Shown here: in pieces, positions 39,828-48,502 of the stretch
Layout: the number at the start of each line of letters is the position of its first letter
Numbering within the stretch: the first letter of the stretch is position 1
NCBI GenBank assembly: GCA_019359435.1
Contig: JAHHHI010000065.1
Coordinates: forward strand, 62,001 to 126,000
Origin: Kaiparowitsia implicata GSE-PSE-MK54-09C
Lineage (GTDB): Bacteria; Cyanobacteriota; Cyanobacteriia; Elainellales; Elainellaceae
DNA: 64,000 nucleotides
Direction: 5' to 3'
The notes under the pieces: generated by a model
What the model saw: only the letters and a program-made list of their open reading frames with translations
Databases searched by the model: none
What the model was told of the DNA's origin: nothing
Position numbers and translations under genes: made by a program

Positions 39828-42590
39828 ATGAACATGCTGAGGCAATGGATGACAGCTTGCGGATTGGGGATGGCCCTGTTGATCGGGGAAGGTTTGGGCG
39901 CGGCGGCAGAGGCTCCCTTAGCGGCTGGGGCCACGGCGGCAGAGGCATCCAGTGGAACGAGTTGGACGCTCGCGTCTCTTGATGGGGTGGCGGAGCGATC
40001 GCCCCTAGCCTCCACGTCCTTGAGCAGTCGGGCACTTTATGAAGCGGGGCGCTATCCCGAGGCGATCGCCCAGCTCAACCAAGACATTCAGCACTTGCGA
40101 TCGCAGAACGATCGGGTGGCCTTGGGGCTCGCGCTCAGCAATCGGGCCTTGGTGCAACAGCAGCTGGGCCAGTGGGCCGCAGCGAATCAGGCGATGGACG
40201 AAAGCTTGGCGCTGCTGCAGCAGGCTCCTCAGACAGCGATGGCTCAAGCACAGTCGATTCAGGGCGGGCTGCGCCTAGCCCAAGGCGATGCCGAAGGAGC
40301 GCTAGAAGCCTGGGAACAGGCGGCTGACTTATTCGACCAAGCGGGCGATCGCCCCCGAGCCTTTCAGAACCAGTTAAACCAGGCGCAAGCCTTGCAGGCG
40401 TTGGGCTTTTATCGACGGGCGGTAACCCTGTTGGCAGACCTCGCGCAGAGGCAAGCCCAGCAGCCCGATTCCCTAGCAAAAGCCGTGACGCTTCGCAGCC
40501 TGGGAGATGCCCTGCAGGTGGCAGGCGATTTGGCAGAGGCAGAGCAGTGGCTCACGCAGAGTTTGGCGATCGCTACGCAGGTCGCGCCAGACTCGGGCAT
40601 GGACACACAACGGGCGATCGCCGCCGCCCATCTGAGCCTTGGCAATGTGGCCTGGGTCAGCGCCACCGCCGACCTCAGCCGCAGCGACCTCAGCCCTGCC
40701 GAGGCGATCGCCTTGCTGAATGCGCCTCCTAGCACGCCCAGTAGCCCCCTTCAGCGGGCAGTAGAGCGGCGCAAACAGGCGGCAGCTCAGGCCTATTTAA
40801 CGCAAACCCAGAGCGCGCTAGAGCACTATCAGCAGGCGATCGCCGCGACCGACAGCAACAGTAGCCAGCTACAGGCGCGGCTTAATGCCTTTAACGTGAT
40901 GGTGGTGACAGAGCGGCGCGAATCAGCGCTGGCGCTATACCAAGAGATTCAGCAACAGTTGCCCTCTGTACCGGGCGATCGCACCGCCGTGTATAACGCC
41001 CTTGATCTGGCTGAAAGCCTCATGGTCGATCGCACCCGACAGGCCGCGCCGATTGCTGATGTGGCAACCATTGCCCAACTGTTGCAAACCGCACACCAGC
41101 AGGCCGAGGCGTTAGGCGATCCGCGTACGCGGGCCTATGTGCTGGGCACCCTGGGCACGCTGTATGAGCACAACCAGCAATGGCCCGATGCCCAAACCCT
41201 GACCCAGCAAGCGCTAACGCTGTCGCAGACGGTCAATGCCACAGATATTGCCTACCGCTGGCAGTGGCAACTGGGCCGCTTGCGTAACGCCCAGCAAGAT
41301 CAGGCCGGGGCGATCGCCGCCTATAGCGAGGCCGTCGCATCCCTGCAAACCCTGCGGGGTGACTTGGTTGCCATCAATCGAGAGGTGCAGTTCTCATTTC
41401 GCGAAAGTGTGGAGCCCGTGTATCGAGAACTGGTGGATCTGCTGCTGACCCGAGAGGGCACGACGCCTGTGAGCGATCGCCACCTCACCCAAGCCCGAGA
41501 TGTGATCGAAGCCTTGCAAATTGCCGAACTTGACAACTTCTTCCGCGAAGCCTGTCTTGACTCGCAGTTTGAGCTGGATCGGATTGTGGATCAGGCGGAG
41601 CTAGCCTCGGCGGTGGTCTATCCAATTTTGCTGGGCGATCGCCTCGAAATTATCGCCAAGCTGCCTCAGCAACCGCTCATTCACCGCACCGTCGCCGTGG
41701 ATGATGAGACCTTTGCCACTACGCTGGACACCGCCCTGGCAGAGCTTAAACGGCCCTATTTCTCTCAGGTGCAGCGATCGCTCACCCAGCAGCTTTATGA
41801 CTGGATGCTGCGCCCCATTGCCGCAGACCTAACCGACGACATCAAGACCCTCGTGTTTGTGCCCGACGGCATTTTGCGAAACGTGCCCGTGGCCGCACTG
41901 CACGACGGCGAGCAATACCTGGTGGAGCAATACAGCCTTGCCTTTGCCCCCGGCCTGCAACTGCCCGACCCCAAACCCCTGCAGCAGAGAGAGATTCGGG
42001 CGCTGGTGGCGGGGCTGAGCGAATCGCGCGACACCTTCCCCGAGTTGCCCAACGTCGAGCGGGAAGTGGCCGAAATTCGCGCCGTGGTATCTAGCCAAGT
42101 ACTATTAAACGACGAATTTAGCCGCCTCAGCCTCGAGCGGGCACTAACCGATTCCCCCTTTTCTATCGTGCATGTGGCGACCCACGGCGTATTTAGCTCC
42201 AATGCGGCAGAAACGTTTATCCTCGCGTGGGATGAGCGGATCAATATTAACGATCTAGGTGACTTAATTCGGGGAAGCGACCTAGGGGCCGAGCCAATTG
42301 AACTCCTCGTGCTCAGCGCTTGTCGTACCGCAGAGGGCGATCGCCGTGCCGCCTTGGGCATGGCCGGAGTGGCCGTCCGCGCTGGGGCACGCAGCACTAT
42401 CGCCTCGTTTTGGAATGTGGACGACGAATCTGGGGCACTGCTCATGAGCCGCCTCTATGCAGAACTCAGCGAAAACCCAATTTCTAAAGCAGAAGCCCTA
42501 CAGCGCGCACAACTTGCCCTATTGCAAAACCCTCAATATCAGGCTCCCCGATTTTGGGCCTCCTTTGTGCTGTTGGGCAACTGGCTATAG
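39828..42590 (+). CDS. TPR-CHAT domain protein (caspase-like fold)
   Basis: 920 residues from the ATG at 39828; an upstream frame to 39783 is non-coding. A signal peptide (~1-27) is followed by several TPR-like helical repeats ('EAGRYPEAIAQLNQDIQHL', 'FYRRAVTLLADLAQRQAQ') and a C-terminal CHAT domain (~620-920). The catalytic His is in 'IVHVATHGVF' and the catalytic Cys in 'LLVLSACRTAEGDRR'. CHAT proteins are cysteine proteases of the caspase/separase clan. In cyanobacteria they often lie beside FHA-type exoprotein genes, as here, so processing of the exoprotein is plausible. Secretion is predicted from the signal peptide only. Confidence 0.85.
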   Translation: MNMLRQWMTACGLGMALLIGEGLGAAAEAPLAAGATAAEASSGTSWTLASLDGVAERSPLASTSLSSRALYEAGRYPEAIAQLNQDIQHLRSQNDRVALGLALSNRALVQQQLGQWAAANQAMDESLALLQQAPQTAMAQAQSIQGGLRLAQGDAEGALEAWEQAADLFDQAGDRPRAFQNQLNQAQALQALGFYRRAVTLLADLAQRQAQQPDSLAKAVTLRSLGDALQVAGDLAEAEQWLTQSLAIATQVAPDSGMDTQRAIAAAHLSLGNVAWVSATADLSRSDLSPAEAIALLNAPPSTPSSPLQRAVERRKQAAAQAYLTQTQSALEHYQQAIAATDSNSSQLQARLNAFNVMVVTERRESALALYQEIQQQLPSVPGDRTAVYNALDLAESLMVDRTRQAAPIADVATIAQLLQTAHQQAEALGDPRTRAYVLGTLGTLYEHNQQWPDAQTLTQQALTLSQTVNATDIAYRWQWQLGRLRNAQQDQAGAIAAYSEAVASLQTLRGDLVAINREVQFSFRESVEPVYRELVDLLLTREGTTPVSDRHLTQARDVIEALQIAELDNFFREACLDSQFELDRIVDQAELASAVVYPILLGDRLEIIAKLPQQPLIHRTVAVDDETFATTLDTALAELKRPYFSQVQRSLTQQLYDWMLRPIAADLTDDIKTLVFVPDGILRNVPVAALHDGEQYLVEQYSLAFAPGLQLPDPKPLQQREIRALVAGLSESRDTFPELPNVEREVAEIRAVVSSQVLLNDEFSRLSLERALTDSPFSIVHVATHGVFSSNAAETFILAWDERININDLGDLIRGSDLGAEPIELLVLSACRTAEGDRRAALGMAGVAVRAGARSTIASFWNVDDESGALLMSRLYAELSENPISKAEALQRAQLALLQNPQYQAPRFWASFVLLGNWL

Positions 42591-42691
42591 CCGCCGGGGA
42601 GCGAACCCATCGAGGCAAACCGTTTCGCAACCTGCATCAGGCCTCTGATCCTGCATCTGGATCTGATTTGGGATCTGACTTTGGATAACGT

Positions 42692-42810
42692 CAGTTCGGG
42701 TTAAGGGGGTTTTGGGGCACCGCGTGATGCGCGGTGCCCCAAAACCCCCTCAATGTGCAGTGCGCATCGCGTAAGGCACATTGAGGATTTGAGCTTATCA
42801 CGAACTCAGG
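42692..42810. mobile_element. MITE-like palindromic element
   Basis: A 21-bp-arm perfect hairpin (42704-42724 with 42730-42750), a second hairpin CCTCAATGTGC/GCACATTGAGG (42748-42786), and outer inverted ends (CAGTTCGGGTTAAG on the left, CTTATCACGAACTCAG on the right). The right end matches in inverted orientation the tail beside the 16.9 kb hairpin. The cbiD stop codon lies inside the right end (42806-42808). Non-coding; probably a non-autonomous transposable repeat. Confidence 0.65.
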
Positions 42811-43963
42811 TTGGATCTGAGGGGGCCGTGTGGAGGGCAATTAGGCGAGGGGCGATCGCATCCTCTCCAATCACCTCCCCCTGTCGATCGAACAAAAGTG
42901 TGCCCACCGTCAGCGCCGCAGCCGCATACTTCTGCACGTAGCGCGTGGACTGGTCACTCACGCACTGCGCCAGCGCCGTAAAGACGGGTGTAGCTAGGCC
43001 AAGCGCAGCGAGGGCTTGATAGGCCGCATCCGCCGTGGGGGCCGCCAGCACCGCCTGAGCAGCATCGAGCCGTTGAGTTTCTTGAATCACCCGCGCGCTG
43101 ATGATTTCGCGCTTGGCATCAGCCAAATGGCTAGAGGTGTTAAAAATGCCGCCCGCTAGCTTCACCAATTTGCCCTGGTAGCCCAGCAGCAGCACCGACG
43201 TGGCTCCCCGCAGCCCGGCCTCCACCAGCAACGCTCCCAGCCAGTTTCCCGTTTGCACAATCGCAGTAGTGGGCAGGCCGAGCCGCTGCGCCACCTGCCG
43301 CCCATTGCTGCCAATGCAAAAGATTAGATCGGGATTCGTCACGACTTTCGCCTGAAGATCTGTCCGAAATTCTTCTAGATGATCAGCCGCAGAGAGGGGC
43401 TGAGAGATGCCACTCGTTCCCAGCAGCGACAGCCCTTCTAGCACGCCAAACGCTGCGTTAGACGTGCGCTGCGCCAGTTGCCGCCCCTCCGGCAAAATAA
43501 TAGTGACCGTGACGGTTTTATCGGGAGGAATCAGCGGCAGCAGATTTGCCTCTAGCAGTCGTTGCGCATAGCGATAGATGGCAGGGTCGCCGGTGGCAGT
43601 GGTGCCTAGCCCTTCCCCCCCCTGTAAGATCAGCGGCTCCGCCAATGCGCGCGCGAAATGATGCCCCTCCAGAGATGGAGCGCCATTCTCCTCTGAGCAC
43701 ACGGTGCGATCGCCCACATGCACCCAAGCCCAAATCGGCGTATCTCGGGTTAAATCCAAATTATCGCCAGGGTCGCTGCGAGTAACAGCAAGGGCACTAT
43801 GCGCATCCAAACAAGCCACCTGCTCCACCGCAATCTCTGTCTGCTCAGGCAGCAAATCCAGCATGACTGCAGTGGGCGATCGCACCACCCCTAGCCGATG
43901 CAACAGTGCAGCCTTTGCTGCCGCCGCCGCAAACACCGGCAACGTATAACCACTACGAGCCAT
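42806..43963 (-). CDS. cbiD: Cobalt-precorrin-5B C1-methyltransferase
   Basis: 385 residues from the ATG at 43963 (MARSGYTLP); upstream in-frame starts lie close to the IS1 end. Family features are 'RSGYTLPVFAAAAAKAAL', the 'GEGLGTTATGDPAIY' segment, 'RTSNAAFGVLEGLSLLGTSG', and 'GSNGRQVAQRLGLP'. CbiD methylates C-1 of the corrin ring in the anaerobic (early cobalt insertion) cobalamin pathway. The original promoter region is replaced by the IS1 element ending 20 bp upstream, and the stop codon lies in a palindromic element, so the gene is boxed in by mobile DNA on both sides. Confidence 0.9.
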   Translation of the reverse strand: MARSGYTLPVFAAAAAKAALLHRLGVVRSPTAVMLDLLPEQTEIAVEQVACLDAHSALAVTRSDPGDNLDLTRDTPIWAWVHVGDRTVCSEENGAPSLEGHHFARALAEPLILQGGEGLGTTATGDPAIYRYAQRLLEANLLPLIPPDKTVTVTIILPEGRQLAQRTSNAAFGVLEGLSLLGTSGISQPLSAADHLEEFRTDLQAKVVTNPDLIFCIGSNGRQVAQRLGLPTTAIVQTGNWLGALLVEAGLRGATSVLLLGYQGKLVKLAGGIFNTSSHLADAKREIISARVIQETQRLDAAQAVLAAPTADAAYQALAALGLATPVFTALAQCVSDQSTRYVQKYAAAALTVGTLLFDRQGEVIGEDAIAPRLIALHTAPSDPT

Positions 43964-43999
43964 AAACATCCTAAAACTATTAAGGCATTGCAGAATCAA

Positions 44000-44723
44000 G
44001 AGATGAACCTGAGAGGGACAGGGATATCGTCGAACTTGAGGGAGTGCAGTAGCATACGCCTTCGGCGGGGCGTAGCCCTACGGATAGAGTGAGCTAGCAT
44101 TTCTACAGACTTGGAGCAGCAAAGCGTTTTGCGATGCAACCGAGCGAGATAGTGCCGTAACCGAGTGTTCTCTCCCTCGACCCGAGCCAGGTAGGTTTTA
44201 CTGACAATCTGATCGCCGTCTGGAATAAAGTTGGGATACACCGTCCACCTGTCAGTGACATAGAAGCAGCACTGCCAGCGAGCCACCCGCGACCAAAGCG
44301 GTTGAAATGTCTTGGCACTGTGGTCACCCAAGACCCAACCCACAATCCCTTGCCTGAAGTGGTCAACGGCCGTCCACAGCTAAATCTTGTTTTTTTGAGC
44401 CCACAAAGGTTTCTAACTCGTCCAGTTCACCGACCTCTGGGGTTGTTTCAGAGTCGGACGCATCCGGGAGCAATTCACCCACTGGCTTGACCCAGGTAAT
44501 CACCGTCGTATGATGCACCCCTTTGACCCGCTCAATGGCTCGAAACCCAGAGCCATTGACGGTACATCTTGAGGCACTCGCGTCTGACCTCGTTTGAGTA
44601 CCCTCGGTGGGGCTTTTAGGCATCAATGAACTGACGACCGCACGCTACACAGATATGATTTTGTTTACCCTTTCTCTTCCCATTCTTACGGATATGGGTA
44701 GCACCACACTCTGGACATTGCAT
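44000..44723 (-). pseudogene. IS1-family transposase, broken
   Basis: The N-terminal zinc-ribbon is intact at 44723 ('MQCPECGATHIRKNGKRKG', then 'ICVACGRQFIDA'). A TAA and a frameshift follow, then 'VNGSGFRAIERVKGVHHTTVITWV' and 'GELDELETFVGSKK' in the next frame. At a run of seven A there is another frame change with an in-frame TAG where Trp is expected, then the catalytic C-terminal part 'VDHFRQGIVGWVLGDHS', 'FIPDGDQIVSKTYLARVEGE' and 'YLARLHRKTLCCSKSVEML'. IS1 naturally uses A-tract frameshifting, but the two extra stops show real decay. Confidence 0.88.
44052..44081. repeat. Short palindromic repeat inserted in the IS1 transposase
   Basis: TACGCC-TTCGGCGG-GGCGTA with GTAGCCCTACG-type flanks. 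It adds about eight codons (RATPRRRR) where related transposases continue from 'HSIR' directly to 'LLLHYLK', so a ~24-bp palindrome inserted in frame into the element. Small GC-rich palindromes of this kind are dispersed in cyanobacterial genomes. Confidence 0.55.
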
Positions 44724-44750
44724 CGCAGATTTCCCTAACTCGTCTCTTAA

Positions 44751-45101
44751 TTATGCAACGCCGCCCCGTGTCTCTAACGCTAGACCCAGAGCTAGCGTGC
44801 GGCTGGCAAACGACAAACGCAGGTTGGCTGGATAACAGCCTGCATCGTATTTGCCAAAGTAACGATGGGCCTGGCGATCGCACGGTCGCATTCCCGTTGC
44901 GTTGGCAATCACCGTCGGTGCATCGACGGCGACTCCGCCAGAGTAATCGGATGGCAGCCACAGGTCTACCCAGTCTAATACCTGCGGCAGGTCGGTGCAG
45001 CGCTCCAGCGTCAGCAGGTGCAACTCGCCTGCCTGCCAGTCGAGGCAGCATACACCGCTGGGCTGCGACACCCAGCCAAAATCGATTCCCAAAAATCGCA
45101 T
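44751..45101 (-). pseudogene. DUF429-family protein, 3' truncated by IS1
   Basis: 116 residues where the family is usually ~250. The N-terminal RNase H-like start 'MRFLGIDFGWVSQPSGVCCLDW' (in parts), 'GVAVDAPTVIANATGMRPCDRQ' and 'YFGKYDAGCYPANL' are intact. Coding sequence stops at the IS1 boundary (44762) and the stop codon is inside the IS end. The missing ~130 codons are not found on the other side of the IS, so an adjacent deletion occurred. Confidence 0.85.
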
Positions 45102-45446
45102 TTTGCTAAACCTCAGTTGGGCAATTTCCTAGGGCATGTCATCAATTCCAACCAAACGCCTGATGCTATCAGCGTTGCCACGCCCGACCCAAAAACCAGG
45201 CTAGGGGCTGCAACCGCTGTTTTTTGGGGTCATCATCAGCCAATTGATGACAGCCTCTAGCACCACCTCTGTTCGGGGTGAGACAGGTTGTGGGGCACTG
45301 TGCGACCAATTTCCTCGACGCGCATGGCACATCGAAGGGGTTGGCTTATTCCGAACTCGGATTGGTGCTAATTCTTTGTGAAAGCACTATGGATAGTCCC
45401 TTCGAGGCTGCTCAGGGGACGCTGTCTAAGCAATGTCAAACTCACG
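45102..45446. other. Spacer with a possible MITE-like element
   Basis: 345 bp with no gene. At about 45270-45361 outer ends CTGTTCGGGGTGAGA and GGCTTATTCCGAACTCGG are mutually inverted and resemble the ends of the palindromic element at 42.7 kb, suggesting a third, more decayed member of that repeat family. Confidence 0.4.
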
Positions 45447-46628
45447 TTAACGAGATGAGCGCATCAGGAGAAAGAGCCCTACCGACAGCCCAAACGCATT
45501 GGGGAACCACGCCCCAATCAACGGGTGAACAAACCCAGCTTGAGCGATCGCCCCGCTCATAAACGCTGATAGGTAATACAAAAACACAACCAGAATGCTA
45601 ATTGCAAAACCCGTCGCGCGCCCGGTGCGGCGCAGTTGAGTTCCCAATGCTGCCCCCACCAAGCCAAAGGCTACGCAAATAAAAGGCAGAGAAAACTTTT
45701 GATGAATCCGCACTCGCAGCTCACGAATGCGGTTTTCATTGTTGCTGTTTTTGATCACCTGGTAGCGCTCTATCGCCTGGGCGATGTTCATTTCGTTGTA
45801 GTCGCGCGATCGCCGGGCCAAGTCAATGGGGGCTCGCGGCAGCTGCAATGCCTGCTCGTCGAATTTGACGATATTGCGGAATGAGCCATCTTCCGACACT
45901 ACATAAATGGTGCCATCTCGAAAGTTCCACAGATTTTCTCCAGGATTCCACTCCGCTGCGCGCGAACTGACAATTTGGCTCAGCCCAGTCCGTGAAAAAT
46001 CAAGGATGGTCAATCCATGCATTTCGACACCGTCAAATTCCTTGGCGTAGAACAGCCGCGACATGGCGTTCTCTCGGCTCCCGTCTTCCCGCGTCACCGT
46101 GCCGTATTCCTGATACAAAATATCGCGATCGCGAAATTGGGGTCGCTCTCGCCCCAGTGCCCGCTCCAGCGTTGTGGAGGCGCGGTAATTGGTCGCGGGC
46201 ATAATCACCTCCTGAAACATGAAGGTGAGCCCCGTCACCACCAGGCAAAAGGCAATGGTAGGCGCCACCAAGCGATAAACGCTGACGCCACAGCCCCGCA
46301 GTGCCACCAGTTCACTATCTCCCGAGAGGCGGCTAAAGGTCATTAGCATGGCCAGCAGCACCGAGGTCGGAAAGGAGTAGACGATAAACTCCGGCATCTT
46401 TAGCAGGAGCACCTCAAAGGCAATGGAGAGCGGTAACCCTCGCTCGACCACTTGGTTCACTAAGTGAAACAGGCTGCCAATTGACACCCCTACCGATGTG
46501 AACGCTCCCACCCCAAACAAAAACGGTGGAATGAGCTCTGAGATGATGTAGCGATCCATCACCGAGAGGGAGAACCAACGGCTCCAGGGTGGCTGTGTGG
46601 GTTTAGGAAAAGCGTGAGAACCGGACAT
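45447..46628 (-). CDS. LPS export permease, LptF/LptG (YjgP/YjgQ) family
   Basis: 393 residues. Six transmembrane segments in the LptF/G arrangement: three near the N-terminus ('MDRYIISELIPPFLFGVGAF', 'FIVYSFPTSVLLAMLMTFS', 'LVAPTIAFCLVVTGLTFMF'), a periplasmic beta-jellyroll of ~160 residues, then three C-terminal segments starting at 'FSLPFICVAFGLVGAALG'. It works with the LptB ATPase to extract lipopolysaccharide from the inner membrane. It is the third gene of an lptA-like/lptB/lptF run on the same strand. Cyanobacteria usually carry a single LptF/G-type permease gene that may form a homodimer. Confidence 0.88.
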   Translation of the reverse strand: MSGSHAFPKPTQPPWSRWFSLSVMDRYIISELIPPFLFGVGAFTSVGVSIGSLFHLVNQVVERGLPLSIAFEVLLLKMPEFIVYSFPTSVLLAMLMTFSRLSGDSELVALRGCGVSVYRLVAPTIAFCLVVTGLTFMFQEVIMPATNYRASTTLERALGRERPQFRDRDILYQEYGTVTREDGSRENAMSRLFYAKEFDGVEMHGLTILDFSRTGLSQIVSSRAAEWNPGENLWNFRDGTIYVVSEDGSFRNIVKFDEQALQLPRAPIDLARRSRDYNEMNIAQAIERYQVIKNSNNENRIRELRVRIHQKFSLPFICVAFGLVGAALGTQLRRTGRATGFAISILVVFLYYLSAFMSGAIAQAGFVHPLIGAWFPNAFGLSVGLFLLMRSSR

Positions 46629-46837
46629 AAGGAAGTGTGTTCGTAGGTGGGCGATCGCCCCTGTTAGGACCTGTCAATATTTAGTCAGCCGTGATTAGTC
46701 AGCCGTGATTAGTTAGACATGAACCACCGCGTGACGATGCCATCATCCTAGAGATGTAGGCGCCATCCCTAAGCGTAGCAAAAGCCCCGAGGTCATCCTC
46801 ATCGTGCAGTGACAGACGCAGGGCTGGATCTCTGGTT

Positions 46838-47566
46838 TTAGAGCTGAAAGCTGTCGCCCAGATAATACTCCCGCACCAGCGGATTTGCATACAGCTCTTC
46901 GGTGCTGCCCGATGCCAGAATCTGCCCATCTCGAAGGATATAAGAGCGATCGGTAATGGCTAAGGTTTCACGTACATTGTGGTCTGTGATTAGGATACCC
47001 ATTTGGCGATCGCGCAATCGGGCAATGATTGTCTGAATTTCGGCTACCGCAATCGGGTCAATTCCCGCAAATGGTTCATCCAGGAGCAAAAACCTAGGCC
47101 CCTCTGGCCCTGCGGCCAGCGCCCGTGCAATCTCAGTGCGGCGACGTTCCCCGCCCGACACTTGAATTCCCAGAGTATTGGCCACCTTTTCTAGGCGAAA
47201 GTCCTTCAGCAGGGCCTGCACCCGATCCTCATGTTCATCGGGTGGCACCTTCGTTTGCTGCAACACTAACAAGATATTGTCATGCACCGTCAGGTTGCGA
47301 AACACGCTGGGCTCTTGCGCTAGGTATGCAATGCCCAGCCGGGCCCGATGTTGAATCGGCAGGTCGGTGATCTCGCGATCATCCAGCCAAATGCGGCCCT
47401 GATTAGGTTTCTCAATCCCTGTGGCCATATAAAAGGTCGTGGTTTTGCCTGCGCCATTGGGCCCCAGCAAGCCCACAATCTCACCAGTCACCACAGAAAG
47501 TGAGACTCGGCTCACGATCATGCGCTTGCCATAGGATTTATGTACATTTTCCAGCAGGATCTTCAA
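46838..47566 (-). CDS. lptB: LPS export ABC transporter ATP-binding protein
   Basis: 242 residues, family length. Walker A 'GPNGAGKTT' (~35-43), signature 'VSGGERRRTEIARALA' and Walker B 'FLLLDEPFAGIDPIA' are present, plus the switch His in 'ILITDHNVRETL'. It powers lipopolysaccharide transport. It lies 37 bp downstream of the lptA-like gene and 209 bp upstream of the permease; that gap contains two copies of AGTCAGCCGTGATT in tandem near 46682-46711. Confidence 0.93.
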   Translation of the reverse strand: MKILLENVHKSYGKRMIVSRVSLSVVTGEIVGLLGPNGAGKTTTFYMATGIEKPNQGRIWLDDREITDLPIQHRARLGIAYLAQEPSVFRNLTVHDNILLVLQQTKVPPDEHEDRVQALLKDFRLEKVANTLGIQVSGGERRRTEIARALAAGPEGPRFLLLDEPFAGIDPIAVAEIQTIIARLRDRQMGILITDHNVRETLAITDRSYILRDGQILASGSTEELYANPLVREYYLGDSFQL

Positions 47567-47603
47567 CGACGCACCTCAACGCTACGAACCAAACGCATGT
47601 CTG

Positions 47604-48143
47604 CTAAAACGACGGCAAGCTAGGGCTAACGGGCCCCGGTGCGGGACGGGACTGGGTGTTGCCGTTGGCGTTTGTCATTGAGGGGTTGGGATCGGGAACG
47701 AGATAAATGGATTCAACCCGAGAACCGCGATCGGGCACGGCGATAAAGCGCCCTTCTTCTACCAGGTAGGTGATCACCTCACCTCTAAGGCTATTGCCGT
47801 CTTGCAGGACATACACATCGCCACTCAGCACAATTCGCTGCTCACGGCTGAAGTATTGCGCCTGCACGGCTGTGGCCTGAATGCGCCGCGCGGGGTAGTC
47901 AATGCGAACATTGCCCCGCGCTGTGATCACGCCTGTGACGGCATTGGCTTCTTGAATATCGGCTTCGAGACGTAGAGGCTGGCGGTCGGCAGCCGTTTGA
48001 GCCGTCGCGGGTCGAAATAGCATAACTGGCGCGATCGCTCCCTGAACCAGACACAGGGCGATCGCCAGCCCTAGCGTTTTACGCCCCGGCAGCCGTCGCA
48101 GGCTATCCCATCCAAACTGATTACAAGGCAACGAAAGCGTCAT
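47604..48143 (-). CDS. OstA/LptA-like periplasmic protein
   Basis: 179 residues. A signal peptide or anchor (~20-45, 'LGLAIALCLVQGAIAPVMLF') is followed by an OstA-like beta-jellyroll: 'LRLEADIQEANAVTGVITARGNV', 'RIDYPARRIQATAVQAQYFS' and 'ERRIVLSGDVYVLQDGNSLRG'-type repeats. The last ~30 residues are Pro/Asn-rich. It would bridge the periplasm for lipopolysaccharide. Placement directly before lptB supports this; distinguishing LptA from LptC-like proteins is not possible by eye. Confidence 0.85.
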   Translation of the reverse strand: MTLSLPCNQFGWDSLRRLPGRKTLGLAIALCLVQGAIAPVMLFRPATAQTAADRQPLRLEADIQEANAVTGVITARGNVRIDYPARRIQATAVQAQYFSREQRIVLSGDVYVLQDGNSLRGEVITYLVEEGRFIAVPDRGSRVESIYLVPDPNPSMTNANGNTQSRPAPGPVSPSLPSF

Positions 48144-48502
48144 AGGTTAAACCACAGCAAAATAATAATCGTGACGCGGGCACCCACCTAGGCAAAATCA
48201 GTGATCCTGACAGGTCAGCGATCCCGACAGGCCAACGATCCTGACAGCCCAGTAACTTTGAAACTTTGACAGCAATCGCATCAATTCGAGTGCTTGAATC
48301 GGCGTAATTTGCGTCAGCGCTGCGTGCTGCTGATGCAAACCATCGCTGATTCAAGCAAAGCCTGCTGCTTAGACGGGCTAAACGTGACAGGCATCGAAAA
48401 TGTGTAAACACATGTCAAATTCACCTGCTTATCTTACACCTGGCAGTGGGGTCAAGCCTCAGAGATCCTGACGATGGGCGGGGGAGTCAAGTTCCTGCCA
48501 GC
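48144..48502. other. Spacer upstream of the lpt genes with tandem repeats
   Basis: 359 bp with no convincing gene; a minus-strand frame to 48411 looks non-coding. It contains three 17-bp tandem repeats at 48203-48253 and the promoter region of the lpt genes. Confidence 0.4.
48203..48253. repeat. Three tandem 17-bp repeats
   Basis: GATCCTGACAGGTCAGC, GATCCCGACAGGCCAAC and GATCCTGACAGCCCAGT follow each other directly. Each carries a GACAG core. They lie ~60 bp upstream of the lptA-like start codon, so they could be regulator sites for the lpt genes. Confidence 0.65.

Larger units (their letters stand above)
43984..44762 (-). mobile_element. IS1-family insertion sequence, 779 bp, decayed
   Basis: Terminal inverted repeats of the type GGCRTTGCAKAATYAAGA lie at 43984-44003 and 44743-44762 (17 of 20 match), giving a typical IS1 length. 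The flanking 8 bp do not match (left ACTATTAA, right GCCCCGTG), so no target duplication remains. It contains a frameshifted transposase and separates cbiD from a truncated DUF429 gene. Confidence 0.85.

Noticed and set aside
41795-42445. 216-residue minus-strand frame inside the CHAT gene
   Set aside because: Antisense shadow of the conserved CHAT domain with Ser/Arg-rich composition.
44363-44626. Independent 87-residue gene in the IS1 region
   Set aside because: It is the middle frame of the broken IS1 transposase, not a separate gene.
48203-48253. CRISPR array
   Set aside because: The repeats are adjacent with no spacers and only three units; no cas genes are in the window.
48121-48411. 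96-residue minus-strand frame upstream of the lptA-like gene
   Set aside because: It runs through the tandem repeats and promoter region and has no family features.
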